From: Hemileia vastatrix | Lineage: Eukaryota; Basidiomycota; Pucciniomycetes; Pucciniales; Zaghouaniaceae | Direction: 5' to 3' | DNA length: 64,000 nt | Assembly: GCA_030280995.1 (NCBI GenBank) | Contig: JASXTE010000001.1 | Span: 21,441,606 to 21,505,605, forward strand | Shown here: positions 48,970-60,400 of the stretch, piece after piece | How positions within the stretch are numbered: position 1 is the stretch's first letter | How the letters are laid out: the number at the start of each line of letters is the position of its first letter | Position numbers and translations under genes: made by a program | The notes under the pieces: generated by a model | What the model was told of the DNA's origin: nothing | Databases searched by the model: none | What the model saw: the letters and a program-made list of their open reading frames with translations, nothing else

Positions 48970-49957
48970 ATGGCTCATCCCCACTCACTCATCGACAGGG
49001 AAAAGGTACAAACGTCCATTCTACTTTCTTACCACCACCATCATTCATTCTCATCTCTCTCCATCAGACCTGTCCTTTTATCGTACGCGTCTTCCTCAAA
49101 GCCGGCTCCTTTCATGACATCGACCGCGATTTCATCTCCCCCGATCGTCTCCCTCATGCCGATCAATCTCTCATTTATGCCTGGTATCTTCTCTCACTAT
49201 CTATCCTCTTTCCCCTCATCCCCCTTGGTTTATAGTTCTTTCCTTTCAATTTAGGAAAGATACCACCCTCAGAGAACTTTGTCTTCAAATGCTCGATTCT
49301 TCCTCCTCTTTCCGCCACAATGCTCATAATTCTAAACTTAACATCCGTCTCATCTTCCTAGAGTCTGCTCGCAATAATTCTCCCCGTTATGATCGTCCTC
49401 CTCGCTTTCGCGCTCAAGATTTAGGCACCATCTCTTCCCGTGAACTCGCTCGATCGGCTGTCCCTTCCGCCACCGCCTCTAAAACCCTCAGAGACATCAA
49501 GTTTGTAGTCGGTGACTATCTAGACATCGCTATCCTTTCCTCTCTTCCATCAGGTTCTGCAAATCCTTCCAGCGCCGTAGGTGCTAGTTCCCGATTTTCT
49601 TCTCGCCAGTATAGTGCGTCAAGTAACTCTGGATTCGGCGCACGATCTGGACCATCCAGTGGATCTTTTAGAAATGCTAGCTCAGCTCCTGACGGACCAC
49701 GATGGGGTAACCCTGATCGAGGTTGGTCTGGTGCAGCAAGATCATTTGGTAATCATAGAAATGGTGGCGGACCTGATGACAGTCGGTGGGGACATAATAG
49801 TGCACCTTACCCACCTTCCAATGGTCATTCGCGCAAGCGCGAAGATAACGGTTTGGGATCATCCTGGGGGAGGACTTCCAGTAGAGGCCGGAAAAGATCT
49901 CGGTCACGCAGTCGTAGTCCTGCGATGCCACTGAAAGGTGCTAGTGATTGGGATTGA
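48970..49957 (+). CDS. SAP18: SAP18, Sin3-associated / ASAP complex subunit
   Basis: A ubiquitin-like-fold protein of the Sin3 histone-deacetylase and ASAP/PSAP splicing-linked complexes. Exons 48970-49005, 49068-49183 and 49255-49957 give 284 residues. Motifs in family order: IDREKTCPFIVRVF, LPHADQSLIYAWKDTTLREL, LNIRLIFLE, FRAQDLGTISS and FVVGDYLDIAIL. It is longer than animal SAP18 (about 150 residues) because of a Gly/Ser/Arg-rich C-terminus (residues ~165-284) ending in RGRKRSRSRSRSP, an RS-like tail that fits a splicing-linked role. Introns are 62 and 71 bp with donors GTACAA and GTATCT. It diverges from ERV14 across the minisatellite. Confidence 0.9.
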
Positions 49958-50461
49958 GACTGAGAGGAAAATGGACGTCTGTTTCTTGGATCAAAGCATC
50001 AATCAATACGATACCGTCTCTAATTTTCCGATAGAAGCTTTGATATTTAATATTAGCTTTAAGTAATAGACTGATGAAAAAAAAAGAAAGAAAGAAAGAA
50101 AGGAAGAAAAAAAAAAAGAAAAAAAAAAAAAGGCATAGGACGTATGAATTCTGTATATGTTAAAAGTATTCGGGCATTTGTGGAGATGGGTAAAAGAAAA
50201 GCAAAGCAACTGATTGCCCTAGCAAAGGCTGGTTGATGTTGATGGTTGGTGTTTGAGAGATATTGTTGATATGGATTATTGTTTAGATATTTAATAGCAT
50301 CTATCTTTTGTGGCAGATTGTGGTGATTGCTGTCTTGTTTGCGTTGAGAGTGAGAGAAGAATGATGGATTTTATGCATGGCGATCGGTTGTTCATCGCCC
50401 TCGCTTTTGTCTTACTGCACATTTCCCCTCCACAAAGCCAACCACCATCACACTCGCCACA
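49958..50461. other. Intergenic between SAP18 and PEX11
   Basis: Contains the SAP18 3' end, an AAAG/AAGG purine tract near 50078-50130, and the PEX11 leader. ORFs on both strands around 50290-50630 are shadows of the first PEX11 exons. Confidence 0.4.
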
Positions 50462-51551
50462 ATGGTCTCTCTTTCTCTCATCCTCACTCTCCATCACTCT
50501 CATCCTTACTAACTCTTTCCTCAGCCTTCTCCTTCCCAGCTCTCTGCTCATGCTGCACGCCTCGTCGCGACCACTTCGGGGGCTGATAAATCTTTGATGC
50601 TCATCCAATATTCTTCTTCCCTCCTCAGTCAACTCTTCCTCTCCCTTAGCTCAAATAAAATTTTCAAATTCCAATCTCCCCTCATCGCCGCTATTTGGCT
50701 CATCAATCATACCCCTAATCATTCTTCTTTACGCGCTTTTCGTCTTGCTGATGGATTGGCTAAATTGTCACGCTCTATATCTGAAGCTCGAACAATGTCT
50801 TTTTCTTTTTCTTTCTTTTTCTTTTTCTTTTTCTTTCTTTTTCTTTTACTTATTTTTCTTTTCCTTTATTTTCGGTTTATCCAGTTTTCGGTTATTGGGT
50901 TTGTTGCCCATCTTTCAATGGGATATTTCTCTCAGGGATCCTGATCTGCGGCCTAGTAGTAAAAAGTTATTATTGATCGAGAAACTTCAGGTGGTTTCCA
51001 TGTTTATCTATTACCCTGTTAGTCTATTCAATCTCTTCCAATCAATATCCTCAATATATGATCCATCATTCAATATATATCCATTCTTTTTCCCTTTTCT
51101 ATTTTGGTTATTGTTGTCTTAGCTCGAACATACTTATTTATTGGCTTCAAAAAAAATCTTCAACTTATCTTCTTCAACTATATCAAAGGTTGGCTTGATA
51201 TCTTGTAGAGCCTGGGCAACTTATGTTTTTTTAGAAATATTACATATTAGAGAAGAATTTAAAATGTTAAATGAAGAACTTCAACAAGGGAAGAAAAAGA
51301 GAAGGAATTCGAATTGTAGTAGTTCTGGTCGATCTTCGAGGAGCGGTAGTGTTAGTAGTAGTAATGGCGGTGGCGGAAGTGGTAGTGTTTGTGGTGGTGG
51401 AAAAGAAAGTTTGAAGAGTGTTGGATATGAAAGTTGGAGGAGGAGGAGGGAAGCTTTGGTTAATGGGTTAATTGTTCAATTGGCTTATGCTCCTTTGACT
51501 ATCCATTGGTTTGCTTGTTTTTCCTCTATCTTCTTTTTTTTCTTTTTTTTT

Positions 51552-51582
<31 letters not shown>

Positions 51583-51747
51583 GATGGTTGGGGTTGTGAC
51601 GATCCGAATATTTATTTATTTATTTTTTGGACATATTTATATAGGTCACTTCCCAAAGGACTTTATTCGAATGAATTATGGACTAGTTGTTTTGGAATGG
51701 TTGCCGCTATTGCTCAACTTAGAGCCGGTTGGAAAGCTATATCTTAA
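50462..51747 (+). CDS. PEX11: Peroxisomal membrane protein PEX11 family
   Basis: Pex11 shapes and elongates the peroxisome membrane before division. Exons 50462-50464, 50525-50796, 50885-51017, 51123-51508 and 51645-51747 join to 298 residues. Motifs: PSPSQLSAHAARLVATTSGA, FRLADGLAKLSRSISEARTI, FRLLGLLPIFQWDIS, LLLIEKLQ...FIYYPLEHTYLLASKKI, SCRAWATYVFLEILHIREEF and the C-terminal ELWTSCFGMVAAIAQLRAGW. A Gly/Ser-rich loop (about residues 205-235) is inserted before the last helices. The start codon appears to be alone on exon 1: ATG|GTCTCT, then a TACTAAC branch point and TCAG acceptor at 50524. The second donor is also GTC type. An alternative start could exist upstream. Confidence 0.85.
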
Positions 51748-51904
51748 ATATGTTTTGTTGGGAGTGTTGTATCTGTGTGTGAGTGTTTGAGGGCATGGAG
51801 GGAGATGTGTGGATTTGATTGTAGCGTTACAGAGGTGGTGAAGATGAATTAGGTTAGGTTAGTTGTTTAAGGATGTTTGTTCTTACTATAAATAAAGAGA
51901 TACA

Positions 51905-51955
<51 letters not shown>

Positions 51956-52218
51956 CAGTGAGTTGCAACAAGTCCTCGCAATTGTTTTTTTATCGTTTCA
52001 TACTCTTTTAAAAAATTTAATAAAGCTTTTTATATTGGTTATAAGAACTATCTATTTATTTATGTATACAAACTTTCTCTTTCCTTTTTTTTAGAGAGAG
52101 TTGAGCATTTTCTAATGACACCACTATGAATTTAATAATGAATATTAATGAGTATATGAAGGGAATCTTGAACTATATCAAAACTTGGTTCAGTGGTCAT
52201 CTTTACCATTTTCCAAAC
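51748..52218. other. Intergenic between PEX11 and SDH6
   Basis: Contains a TA/TG microsatellite (51907-51952). An in-frame ATG at 52126 lies upstream of the chosen SDH6 start and would add 31 residues. No separate gene seen. Confidence 0.4.
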
Positions 52219-52356
52219 ATGCCACCACCTTACTCGGGACTTCAACGAGATATATTAGCTCTTTATCGTAAAGGTCTTAAACTTGTTGCTTCTAAACCGT
52301 TGGTCAGTCATTGATGACTATTATATATATATATATATAGTCATACCTTTTTTTTT

Positions 52357-52389
<33 letters not shown>

Positions 52390-52504
52390 TTGTTGTTCTT
52401 GTTGTTCTTGTTGTTGTGTGTCTGTGTAACTCATGTTTATTTATTATTTGGATTTGATTTTATGTAAACTCTGATATCTTGACTTTCAACACACACACAC
52501 AAAC

Positions 52505-52535
<31 letters not shown>

Positions 52536-52950
52536 GAGTGTGTTTTTGTACTCTCAAATCATATCTTTTTGGTTAAAATAACCAACCTATCCATCCACCC
52601 ATCAATCAATCAATCAATCAAACTAACTAACTAACTAACTAACTGACTAACAGACAACAAGACCTCAATGGTTCACTTTCATCATCACTCAATTTCGATC
52701 GTTCAATTTTAATTCATCTCATCAAACGTTGGATGAGATTGAATTTTTAATCAGGTTAGGGAATCGAAGAATTGAATTGTTTTCTAAGGGATCGGTTAAA
52801 TGGGTTCAAGGTTTGGAGTTGGGTGGCGGTGGTCAAAGTGGTGGGGGTGAGATGGAGAATGGGAAAGGAAAGGAAGATAAAATTTATTTGGGTTGGATCG
52901 CTAAAGGTGGAAAAATTGGATTAGGTCGAAATCATCATCGTCCCTCTTAA
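52219..52950 (+). CDS. SDH6: SDH assembly factor SDHAF1/Sdh6 (LYR motif)
   Basis: Mitochondrial matrix chaperone of the LYR family that helps insert Fe-S clusters into the succinate dehydrogenase iron-sulfur subunit. Exons 52219-52302 and 52654-52950 give 126 residues. Motifs: SGLQRDILALYRKGLKLV with the LYR tripeptide, TRPQWFTFIITQFR, and LDEIEFLIRLGNRRIELFS with the family's F/Y-L-x-R-x-G-x-R-x-x-E signature. MPPPYSGLQ at 52219 is the preferred start; MNLIMNINEY at 52126 is in frame and could be part of a presequence. The 351-bp intron starts GTCAGT and contains T, TA and ACTA repeats. A Gly-rich tail of about 45 residues extends past the usual C-terminus. Confidence 0.85.
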
Positions 52951-53219
52951 TCCATTCATTCATTCATTTTTTTATTCATTCTTTCATCATCATCATCACC
53001 CCCCCCATTTTATTTATTTATTTCCTCTTTTTTTTTTTTTTTTGCCTTACCTACTCTTCATAGGCACATACATACATTGTCATAGAAAAATACATAAATG
53101 AATAGATAGATAGATTAATGAAAAATAAATAATAATAATAAATTGTAATGATTAATATGTGAAGACTGATCATTCTATAATTTAGATTTTTTTCAATTCT
53201 AAAAATTTTACACACCATC

Positions 53220-53613
53220 TTTATTCTTATTCTTATTCTTATTCTTATTCTTATTCTTATTCTTATTCTTATTCTTATTCTTATTCTTATTCTTATTCTT
53301 ATTCTTATTCTTATTCTTATTCTTATTCTTATTCTTATTCTTATTCTTATTCTTATTCTTATTCTTATTCTTATTCTTATTCTTATTCTTATTCTTATTC
53401 TTATTCTTATTCTTATTCTTATTCTTATTCTTATTCTTATTCTTATTCTTATTCTTATTCTTATTCTTATTCTTATTCTTATTCTTATTCTTATTCTTAT
53501 TCTTATTCTTATTCTTATTCTTATTCTTATTCTTATTCTTATTCTTATTCTTATTCTTATTCTTATTCTTATTCTTATTCTTATTCTTATTCTTATTCTT
53601 ATTCTTATTCTTA
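53220..53613. repeat. (TTATTC)n hexanucleotide array, ~66 units
   Basis: A nearly perfect 6-bp repeat of about 394 bp starting 270 bp after SDH6. It explains the long minus-strand Ile-Arg and Asn-Lys repeat ORFs. Confidence 0.98.
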
Positions 53614-54359
53614 AATAAAATTCTGTTAGAGAACTGGGAGTACATGTTTTATGAATCAAATCAAGGGATTAAGATTTCATATTTTATCAAGTATTTTTTT
53701 TAGTACAGCAGATTTATAAGAGTTTGGTTTTGATTATTTAAATCATTTATTATTATTATTATTATTATTATTAATATTATTTGTATCTTAATCATCAAGT
53801 ACTGTTTTGACTGTTTTATGCTATGTTATGTTTTAGAGTGAAAGGAAGTTAAGGTGGAATGTTATTATAAAATAGTTGAATGGATGAACTTGTTTGTTAG
53901 TAGTTTAAACATATATATATATATGTAATGTAAGCATGGAAAAAAATGAAAGAAAATGATATCATTATATATATATATATATATAAGGGGTATCAGTTCT
54001 GGCAAATCCACACTTCATCACTCAAGAGTAGATTTCAAACCAAATCAGCACTTAAATTTTGAAAAAAAAAGTTACTTATTTCAAAAATGGGTGGGTGTCA
54101 GTTATGACCACACACATCAGCACTTTTTTTTTCCTGATTTTTTTTTTCACAACCACATCATGTTGGCCACAACATCCCATTGTTTCCTAATCCTGTCCCT
54201 GTCACATGTGACAACACCCTGACCTCTATCCCATCATCAATCCTCAGCATACAACCCTTCACTGAGATTTGAAATATTTTATGGTGACATTTTGATCAGA
54301 CATGTTTTTTTCTTTCTTTTTTTATATTTTCAACCCCTTAATCTCTTTTCTTGTAACAT

Positions 54360-54590
54360 ACCAGTTTCATAGTTCCTCTCAGAAAATCCAACACTCAAAA
54401 GGTAACACACAAAAAAATGCTACATCACAAAGGTCTTCCTCTAATGCAAGCCCCTCACCAGAGAAACCAAAGTCTGGACAGCTAAAAAAGGGAGATTATC
54501 TCATCATCATCAACTTCCTTGAAAATTAAATCAAATTACAATGCATGTTTTGGATGTGAGAAGTCCACCTACATTGGATATCCACCTTCA
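54360..54590 (+). pseudogene. Myb/SANT-like gene of element E, 5' part
   Basis: Reads SSSNASPSPEKPKSGQLKKG and DYLIIINFLEN, then a frame slip, then pieces equivalent to the ACFGCDKSTCVGCPP segment of element C (here CFG...STYIGYPPS-like). It ends at the Ty3 insertion point; the rest continues at 63106. Confidence 0.6.
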
Positions 54591-55364
54591 TGTCACCGGA
54601 CGACCTACGCACAAGGTCGAGGATGTTCCTGAAAGTGAGATGAGGGATTTAGAAACTTCTTTGAAGCACAGAGGAATGATTCGAGGAAATTATTCGAAGG
54701 TCACTTGAAGTAATAGCTATAGGTTTGAGGTTTGTTCGAGAAGAATTATAAACTAGTTCCAAGGTAATAATAATTCTTAAAATCTCACGAAGGGTTGGAA
54801 ACTCAATAGTCAAAGATTTAGGATTTAGAAATGAATATTGAGGAGGTAAAAGAAAGATACAATAACAATGATTTAACTTTTAAGGTTTTTCCACTATTAA
54901 TGTAAATACGATATTATAATTTAATTCTAAGGAATATCGAACCAAATACCCAACTCCTTTTATATCCTTTGTTCCTCCTCGCATTGACCTCCCTTCCATC
55001 GCAGTATTCCCATTCCATTGACCATTACTAACATACACTTAGACCCTCTTCACTAAATATCCGTCCATGCTCAATATACCCCTTTTTAATTAATTAACAA
55101 AACTTTAATGAAAAACTACTACTGTACTATTTCGTTGATCCTAGCGCTGTGCGTCGCTTATTGAAAAGGACTAAGGTACCCTATTGGGAGATTGACTAAT
55201 TTAGATTTAGAGTTTAGGCTAGCGCAGTTAAATAGTAAGTACACAAAGGAAAAAATCGCAGTTGCTATGGAGAATTGATTTCTGCGCTTCGAGTATAGAT
55301 GTAGGACTCGATATTATTGATTTATTGAGTTAATTTCGCCTCGAGTGTCACGTGGCGTGTGACA
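54591..55364 (-). repeat. Ty3 3' LTR
   Basis: 774 bp. Compared with the right LTR it has TTTG for TTCG and TTGA for the presumed TCGA, among other changes. Confidence 0.93.
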
Positions 55365-55374
55365 GATGCCCGGG

Positions 55375-55382
55375 TATAAAAA
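55375..55382 (+). promoter_or_regulatory. TATA box of the antisense gene
   Basis: TATAAAAA, 10 bp inside the left LTR boundary and about 98 bp before the ATG at 55473. Placed for a start site near 55405 and a leader of about 70 nt. Inference from position and sequence. Confidence 0.6.
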
Positions 55383-55472
55383 CGCGAACTCCGTTGAGCT
55401 TGAACCATCTTCCCACACTAATTTCACTTGTCTAATACTTTTTTCCCACATCTCTCAATTATTTATTTTATA

Positions 55473-56424
55473 ATGAACTGCCCTACCCCCACACCCATGC
55501 CTCCACACCCTAAAGCGGATGGGGGAATAATCACACGACAGTTTTCACGGACTTGCACGGCTTGTGAAAGCATGGAATATTTCTGTGTCGAAAGTACGGC
55601 GACTCGAGGCCCTCGCCAGAAATGCGAGTTTTGCTGTTGGCGGCGAGTGGCGTGCGATGCGTTGACGAAGAACGCGGAAATCGAAAATCGATTCACAAAA
55701 ACAAAATTTTGGGTAGTTCCAAAGACTAAAGAGGTGGTTGAAGACATTTGGGATGTCTCGATTGAAGATGAACAATCGGTGGGGGAAAATGATAAGGAGA
55801 TGAACAACGAGATCTCAACCTGGGTAACCCAGGCCACGAGTTCGAAGCGAGGTGTCGAGGAAGAGGTCGATGAATTGGTGGAGGAGGATGAAGATGAAGT
55901 CCCTGTTCCAGGGCGGGCACCCAAGAAACGTCGGGTGGTCATCGAGGACGATGAGGAAGAGAGAGAGGTAGAAGTCGGAGTGGTGCCCAGGTTATTTCTG
56001 GAGCCTGATCCCATCTTCGAGGTAAGTTTTAATTGTTTTATTTCAAGGATGAAGTTACTGATGAGTCGCGTTTTAGACATCGAATAACCTGGAAGAGCCG
56101 ATTGCGGAGCCTGCGCCGGTTATACCAACTGAGGCAAACCCTCCAGCCACGGAAGTGGTTGAAGAGCCCGAAGACACCCTGGACCAGGTGTGGTCGAAGA
56201 AACCTCGTCAAGGTCGACGAGTAAGGTTCGCGGAAGAACTATGTGGGGAGGTCGACGCTATTATTGACGCTGCTTCCTTCGACGTGGCGGAGGAGCTCTT
56301 GGAGATTGGAGAGGTGGTTCCGGTAGGAGAGGAGGAGGTATTTGATAAATGCAGGAAGGAGATAAGGGTAGTTTTGGAGAAAATGAAAAGATTGGTTCGA
56401 GAAAAATTAAAAGAAAAAATTTGA
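55473..56424 (+). CDS. Zn2Cys6-like acidic nuclear protein, antisense gene of the Ty3 element
   Basis: Exons 55473-56021 and 56077-56424 flank a 55-bp intron (GAG|GTAAGT, TACTGAT branch-like, TTAG) and encode 298 residues. Cys28, 31, 38, 51, 54 and 61 have the spacing C-x2-C-x6-C-x12-C-x2-C-x6-C of Gal4-type Zn(II)2Cys6 binuclear clusters, although the run between Cys31 and Cys38 is less basic than usual. Then follow acidic stretches (VDELVEEDEDEVP), a nuclear-signal-like APKKRRVV, and a C-terminus with QGRRVRFAEELCG and a Lys-rich helix (RKEIRVVLEKMKRLVREKLK). It is transcribed against gag-pol from its own TATA box. A DNA-binding regulator of the element or host is possible but unproven. The intron rules out a chance frame. 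Confidence 0.75.
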
Positions 56425-56678
56425 AAATGAAAAGGAGATGGAAAGAAGTAGAAGAAAAAATTGTATTTTAGTTTTATTTTATTTTTATTTTATTTTATTA
56501 TTAGTATTATTTTTTTTTTTTATATATTGTGGGTGAATGTTGTTAATTTTACAAGATTTGAGAAAGAGAGAAAAAGAAAAAAAAGAAAAAAGAAGTTTTA
56601 AATAAAAAATTTTAGAATTTGAAAGAAGAATTTTAAAGAAAGAAAAAAAGGTTGTTTTAATTGAAGGAAGTTTTAGTG

Positions 56679-56709
<31 letters not shown>

Positions 56710-57417
56710 GAATTTTTATGTAAGAAAAGAGAGAGAAAAAGAAACGGTTTTGTGATTGAGATGAGTTGTTAAATTGAGGATTTTTTTAAAAAAATTTTTT
56801 TTTTTTTTTAAAGAAATTTTAGTTTGAAAAAGAGGAGAAAGAAAAGAAAAAAAAACAAAGGGTAGAATTTAAGAGAGTTTGAAAAGAAGATTTATTTGTT
56901 TCGAAGAATTATTATAGGGAGATTCAGGGGTTGAAGTTAAGTTCGAGGAAATGGTCGTGCCATACAGGATTTGATGATTCGAAGAAAAGAAAGTCTTTAA
57001 AAGAGAGAATAAAAAATTTTTTAAAGAGAAAATTTTGAAGAGAATTTTAAATTTAAGAAAAGAATGTATTTAAAGAATTGAAAAAAGAAAAGAAGAAAAT
57101 ATTTAGAGAGATTTATGAGTTTTTTATTTTATTTTATTATTTATGTTTATTCTATTTTATTTTATTTTATTTTATTTAATTTAATTTAATTTAATTTTAT
57201 TTTATTTAATTTTAATTTTAATTTTATTTTATTTTATTTTTTTTATTGTATTTAATTTTAATTTTGATTTTATTTTTGGTTGGTTTTGGAGGAAATTTAT
57301 AGAAGGAGAAGAAAGAAAAAGAAGAGAGAAAAAAGAAAACAAGGCTAAGAAATTTAAGAGGTGTTTTAGATTTTAAAGAAAGAAAGAAAAGAAAAGAAAA
57401 TTTTAAATAAAGAAATT
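56425..57417. other. Purine-rich and TTTTA-rich low-complexity region of the Ty3 element
   Basis: Between the antisense gene's stop and the pol stop on the other strand. Plus-strand AAAG/GAAA runs alternate with TTTTATTTTA arrays (57121-57275). Non-coding; probably the shared 3' region of the two convergent transcripts. Confidence 0.6.
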
Positions 57418-60400
57418 TTAAGCTTTTGGTTTTAAAGGATATTTTGAATGAAAAGTTTTTAGGAGTTCAGGAGCGTTAGAAACATTGATGGCTGGTTCCC
57501 AGGATGTTTTGTCTGAGTCATTGAGGAAGCCTTCCCATTCCACGAGGTATTGAAGTTTCCCCTTGCGTATTCTTGAATCAAGGATACGACTTACTTCCCA
57601 CTCTAGATGATCTTCTACTTCGACCGGTTCCGGAGGGGGTTGGTTCTTGCCCGGGTATATTTCTCGAGCCAGTTCCAGGAGAGATACATGGAAAACAGGG
57701 TGAATCGCCTGCCATTTAGGAGGTAACTTGAGTCGAAATGCAGTTTTAGAGACTTCAGAGTCAATTTCGAATGGTCCCAAGCGCTTTTCAGCCAGTTTCT
57801 TTGATGGTCTTGTTGTTCGGATGTTTCGTGCATCGAGCCATACTTTGTCGCCTGGTTTAAAGGAAGGAGCAGATTGTCGATGTTTGTCGGCCTGTTCCTT
57901 GTATCTTCGAATCGCTGATTCCAAATTTGTTTTAAGTTCTTCTTGGAGTCGTGATATAGTTCGAAGATAATGTTCTGCAGGATGATTAGTTCCTACATGA
58001 ATTGAGTTGAATCGAGGATGTCGTCCATAAATGGTTTCGAAGGGAGATTGTCGTGTCGAAGAATGAGTCGAGTTATTATAAGCAAATTCGGCCAATGGTA
58101 GCCATGTGGTCCAATCGTCTTGTTGGTAACTGACATACATTCGAAGATATTGTTCGAGGATTTGGTTAACTCTTTCTGTTTGACCATCGGTTTCAGGGTG
58201 ATAGGCCGTGGAGAGATTCCTCGTGATATTGAGTTGTCGACACAGTTGGGTCCAGAATGTGGATACAAACAATGAGCCTCTATCTGAAATAATGTCATTT
58301 GGTGAGCCGTGTTTAGAAAATACATATTCTAGAAACAATTTTGACAAATCTTCTGCTGTAGCAGTAGTAGTGGTTTTAACAAAAATAGACATTTTTGAAA
58401 ATCTATCTACTATTACTAATATAGCATCAAAATCATTAGAAATAGGAAGTTGAGAAATGAAATCCATCGATAAAGATTCCCAAGGTTTAGAGGGAATAGG
58501 AAGTGGTTGAAGCAACCCATGCTTCCGGTGATGGGGAGCCTTATTCCTATTACATTCGTAACAAGCTTTTATATAGGCCTTGATTTCCTTGGTCATACCT
58601 GGCCAGAAGAAATCCCTCGCTATTAACTGGTAGGTTTTATCAACCCCAAAATGACCAGCTAACGGAGAATCATGTCGACTATTGAAAATCCATAATTTTA
58701 TCTCATTGTTGTCGGGTATGACTACTCTACCTTCGAAGACTAATAGACCTGATTCAATACTAAATCTTTTGGCCCCTTGCTTCGAGAGTATTTTGTCTTT
58801 TAACCCTAAACAATAATCGTCCTTCGACTGAGCTTCGAGGATGTTGGATAGTGGATTTCGAAAAGATTGAATTGTCATCGAATTAAGTTGATGAGTTGTT
58901 AACATTGATTCGTTGAAGATTGATTGCACATTTGCTGGGTTCTTGTCAGCAAATGCATCCCCCCGCTGTGGGTAAACGTCGTCCCGACGTGACAAGATAT
59001 CTGGGACAATGCAGTTTTTTCCTGGGCGATAGGAAATAGAGAAAGAAAATTCAGACAAAAGTTCAGCCCACCTGGCTTGACGCCTGGTTAACACTTTAGA
59101 AGACATGAAGTATTTCAAAGCATTGTGATCAGTTAAAATTTGAAAAGGACTATCTAGGCTGAGAAGAAAAGAACGCCATTTTTTAAGACAATGGATAATA
59201 GCTAAAAGCTCTTTGTCATGAATTTCATAATTTAATTCCGCGGCTATGAGTTTGCGTGACTCAAAAGCAACAGGATGAAACAAATTTGTTTCAGGATTTA
59301 ATTGGGAGATGACCCCTGCAATAGCATAATCGCTCGCATCTGTCTCAACTATTGTCGAGGCCGAAGGATCAAAATGCCGAAGAATTGGGGCTGTGGTGAA
59401 CGCCGTTTTTAGTGCTTCGAATTCCTTTCGCGCTGTAGAAGTAAAAACAAAAGGAATATCTTTTCTAAGAAGAGAAGTAAGATTGGAAATAGTTTTAGAG
59501 TAATCTTTAATAAATCTTCTATAGAAGTTTGCAAAACCCAAAAATCCTTGGAGTGATTTAATGTTTTTGGGCTCAGGCCATTCCAGGATTTTCTGGACTT
59601 TTTTGTCATCCATGACTAAACCGTCAGTGGACAACGTAAACCCCAAAAAATCAATTGATTTGAGGTGGAATTCGCATTTATTATGCTTGGCGTAGAGACC
59701 ATGATCTCAAAGACGATTTAGGACCTGTCGAACATGATGAATATGTTCATCCAGTGTTTTCGAGAATATTAAAATATCATCTAAATAGACGACTACAAAT
59801 TGTTCAACAACATCTTGAAAGATATCATTAACAAAAGTTTGAAAAGTTGAAGGTGCGTTACATAATCCAAAAGGCATAACTAAATATTCAAAACTACCAA
59901 ATCTAGTGCGCATTGCAGTCAGTGGTTCATGACCTTCCGCAATGCAAATAAGATTGTAAGCGCCTCTAAGATCAATTTTAGAAAAGAAATTAGCACCATT
60001 GAAAAGGGTAAGAAGTAATGACATAGGAGGAACAGGATATGCATTTTTCTTTGTGACTGTGTTGAGCTGTCTATAGTCAACACACAACCTAAGACTACCG
60101 TCCTTCTTTTTTACAAAGAGGACTGGGGAGCCGGTTGGAGATTTACTGGCTCTGATTAAACCTCTGGCTACATTCTCTGCAATGTAGTCTCGAAGAACTT
60201 GAGATTCGTCCTTCGATAGAGAATAGACAGGACCTGCCGGAGGTACTGGGCCTATTAACTCTATTTGATGGTCGTAGGGTCGATGAGGTGGTAACTTATC
60301 GGCCTTGCGGATTGAGAAAACATCGAGGAAATCGTGGTAGATTTCCGGTAGAGTTGATTTAATGGCTTCAACGTTGATTTGGTCATCCTCTTCATCTTTG

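Noticed and set aside
48012..48971. Minus-strand ORFs up to 319 codons with repeating MHITLYAYHPLCISPS
   Set aside because: Translations of the 16-bp minisatellite. Real ERV14 exons lie within the left part in several frames.
53051..53659. Ile-Arg and Asn-Lys repeat ORFs
   Set aside because: Translations of the TTATTC array.
55463..56080. 205-codon minus-strand ORF opposite the Zn2Cys6-like gene
   Set aside because: Ser/Thr-rich shadow of the acidic plus-strand coding sequence. The plus strand has the TATA box, intron and cysteine pattern.
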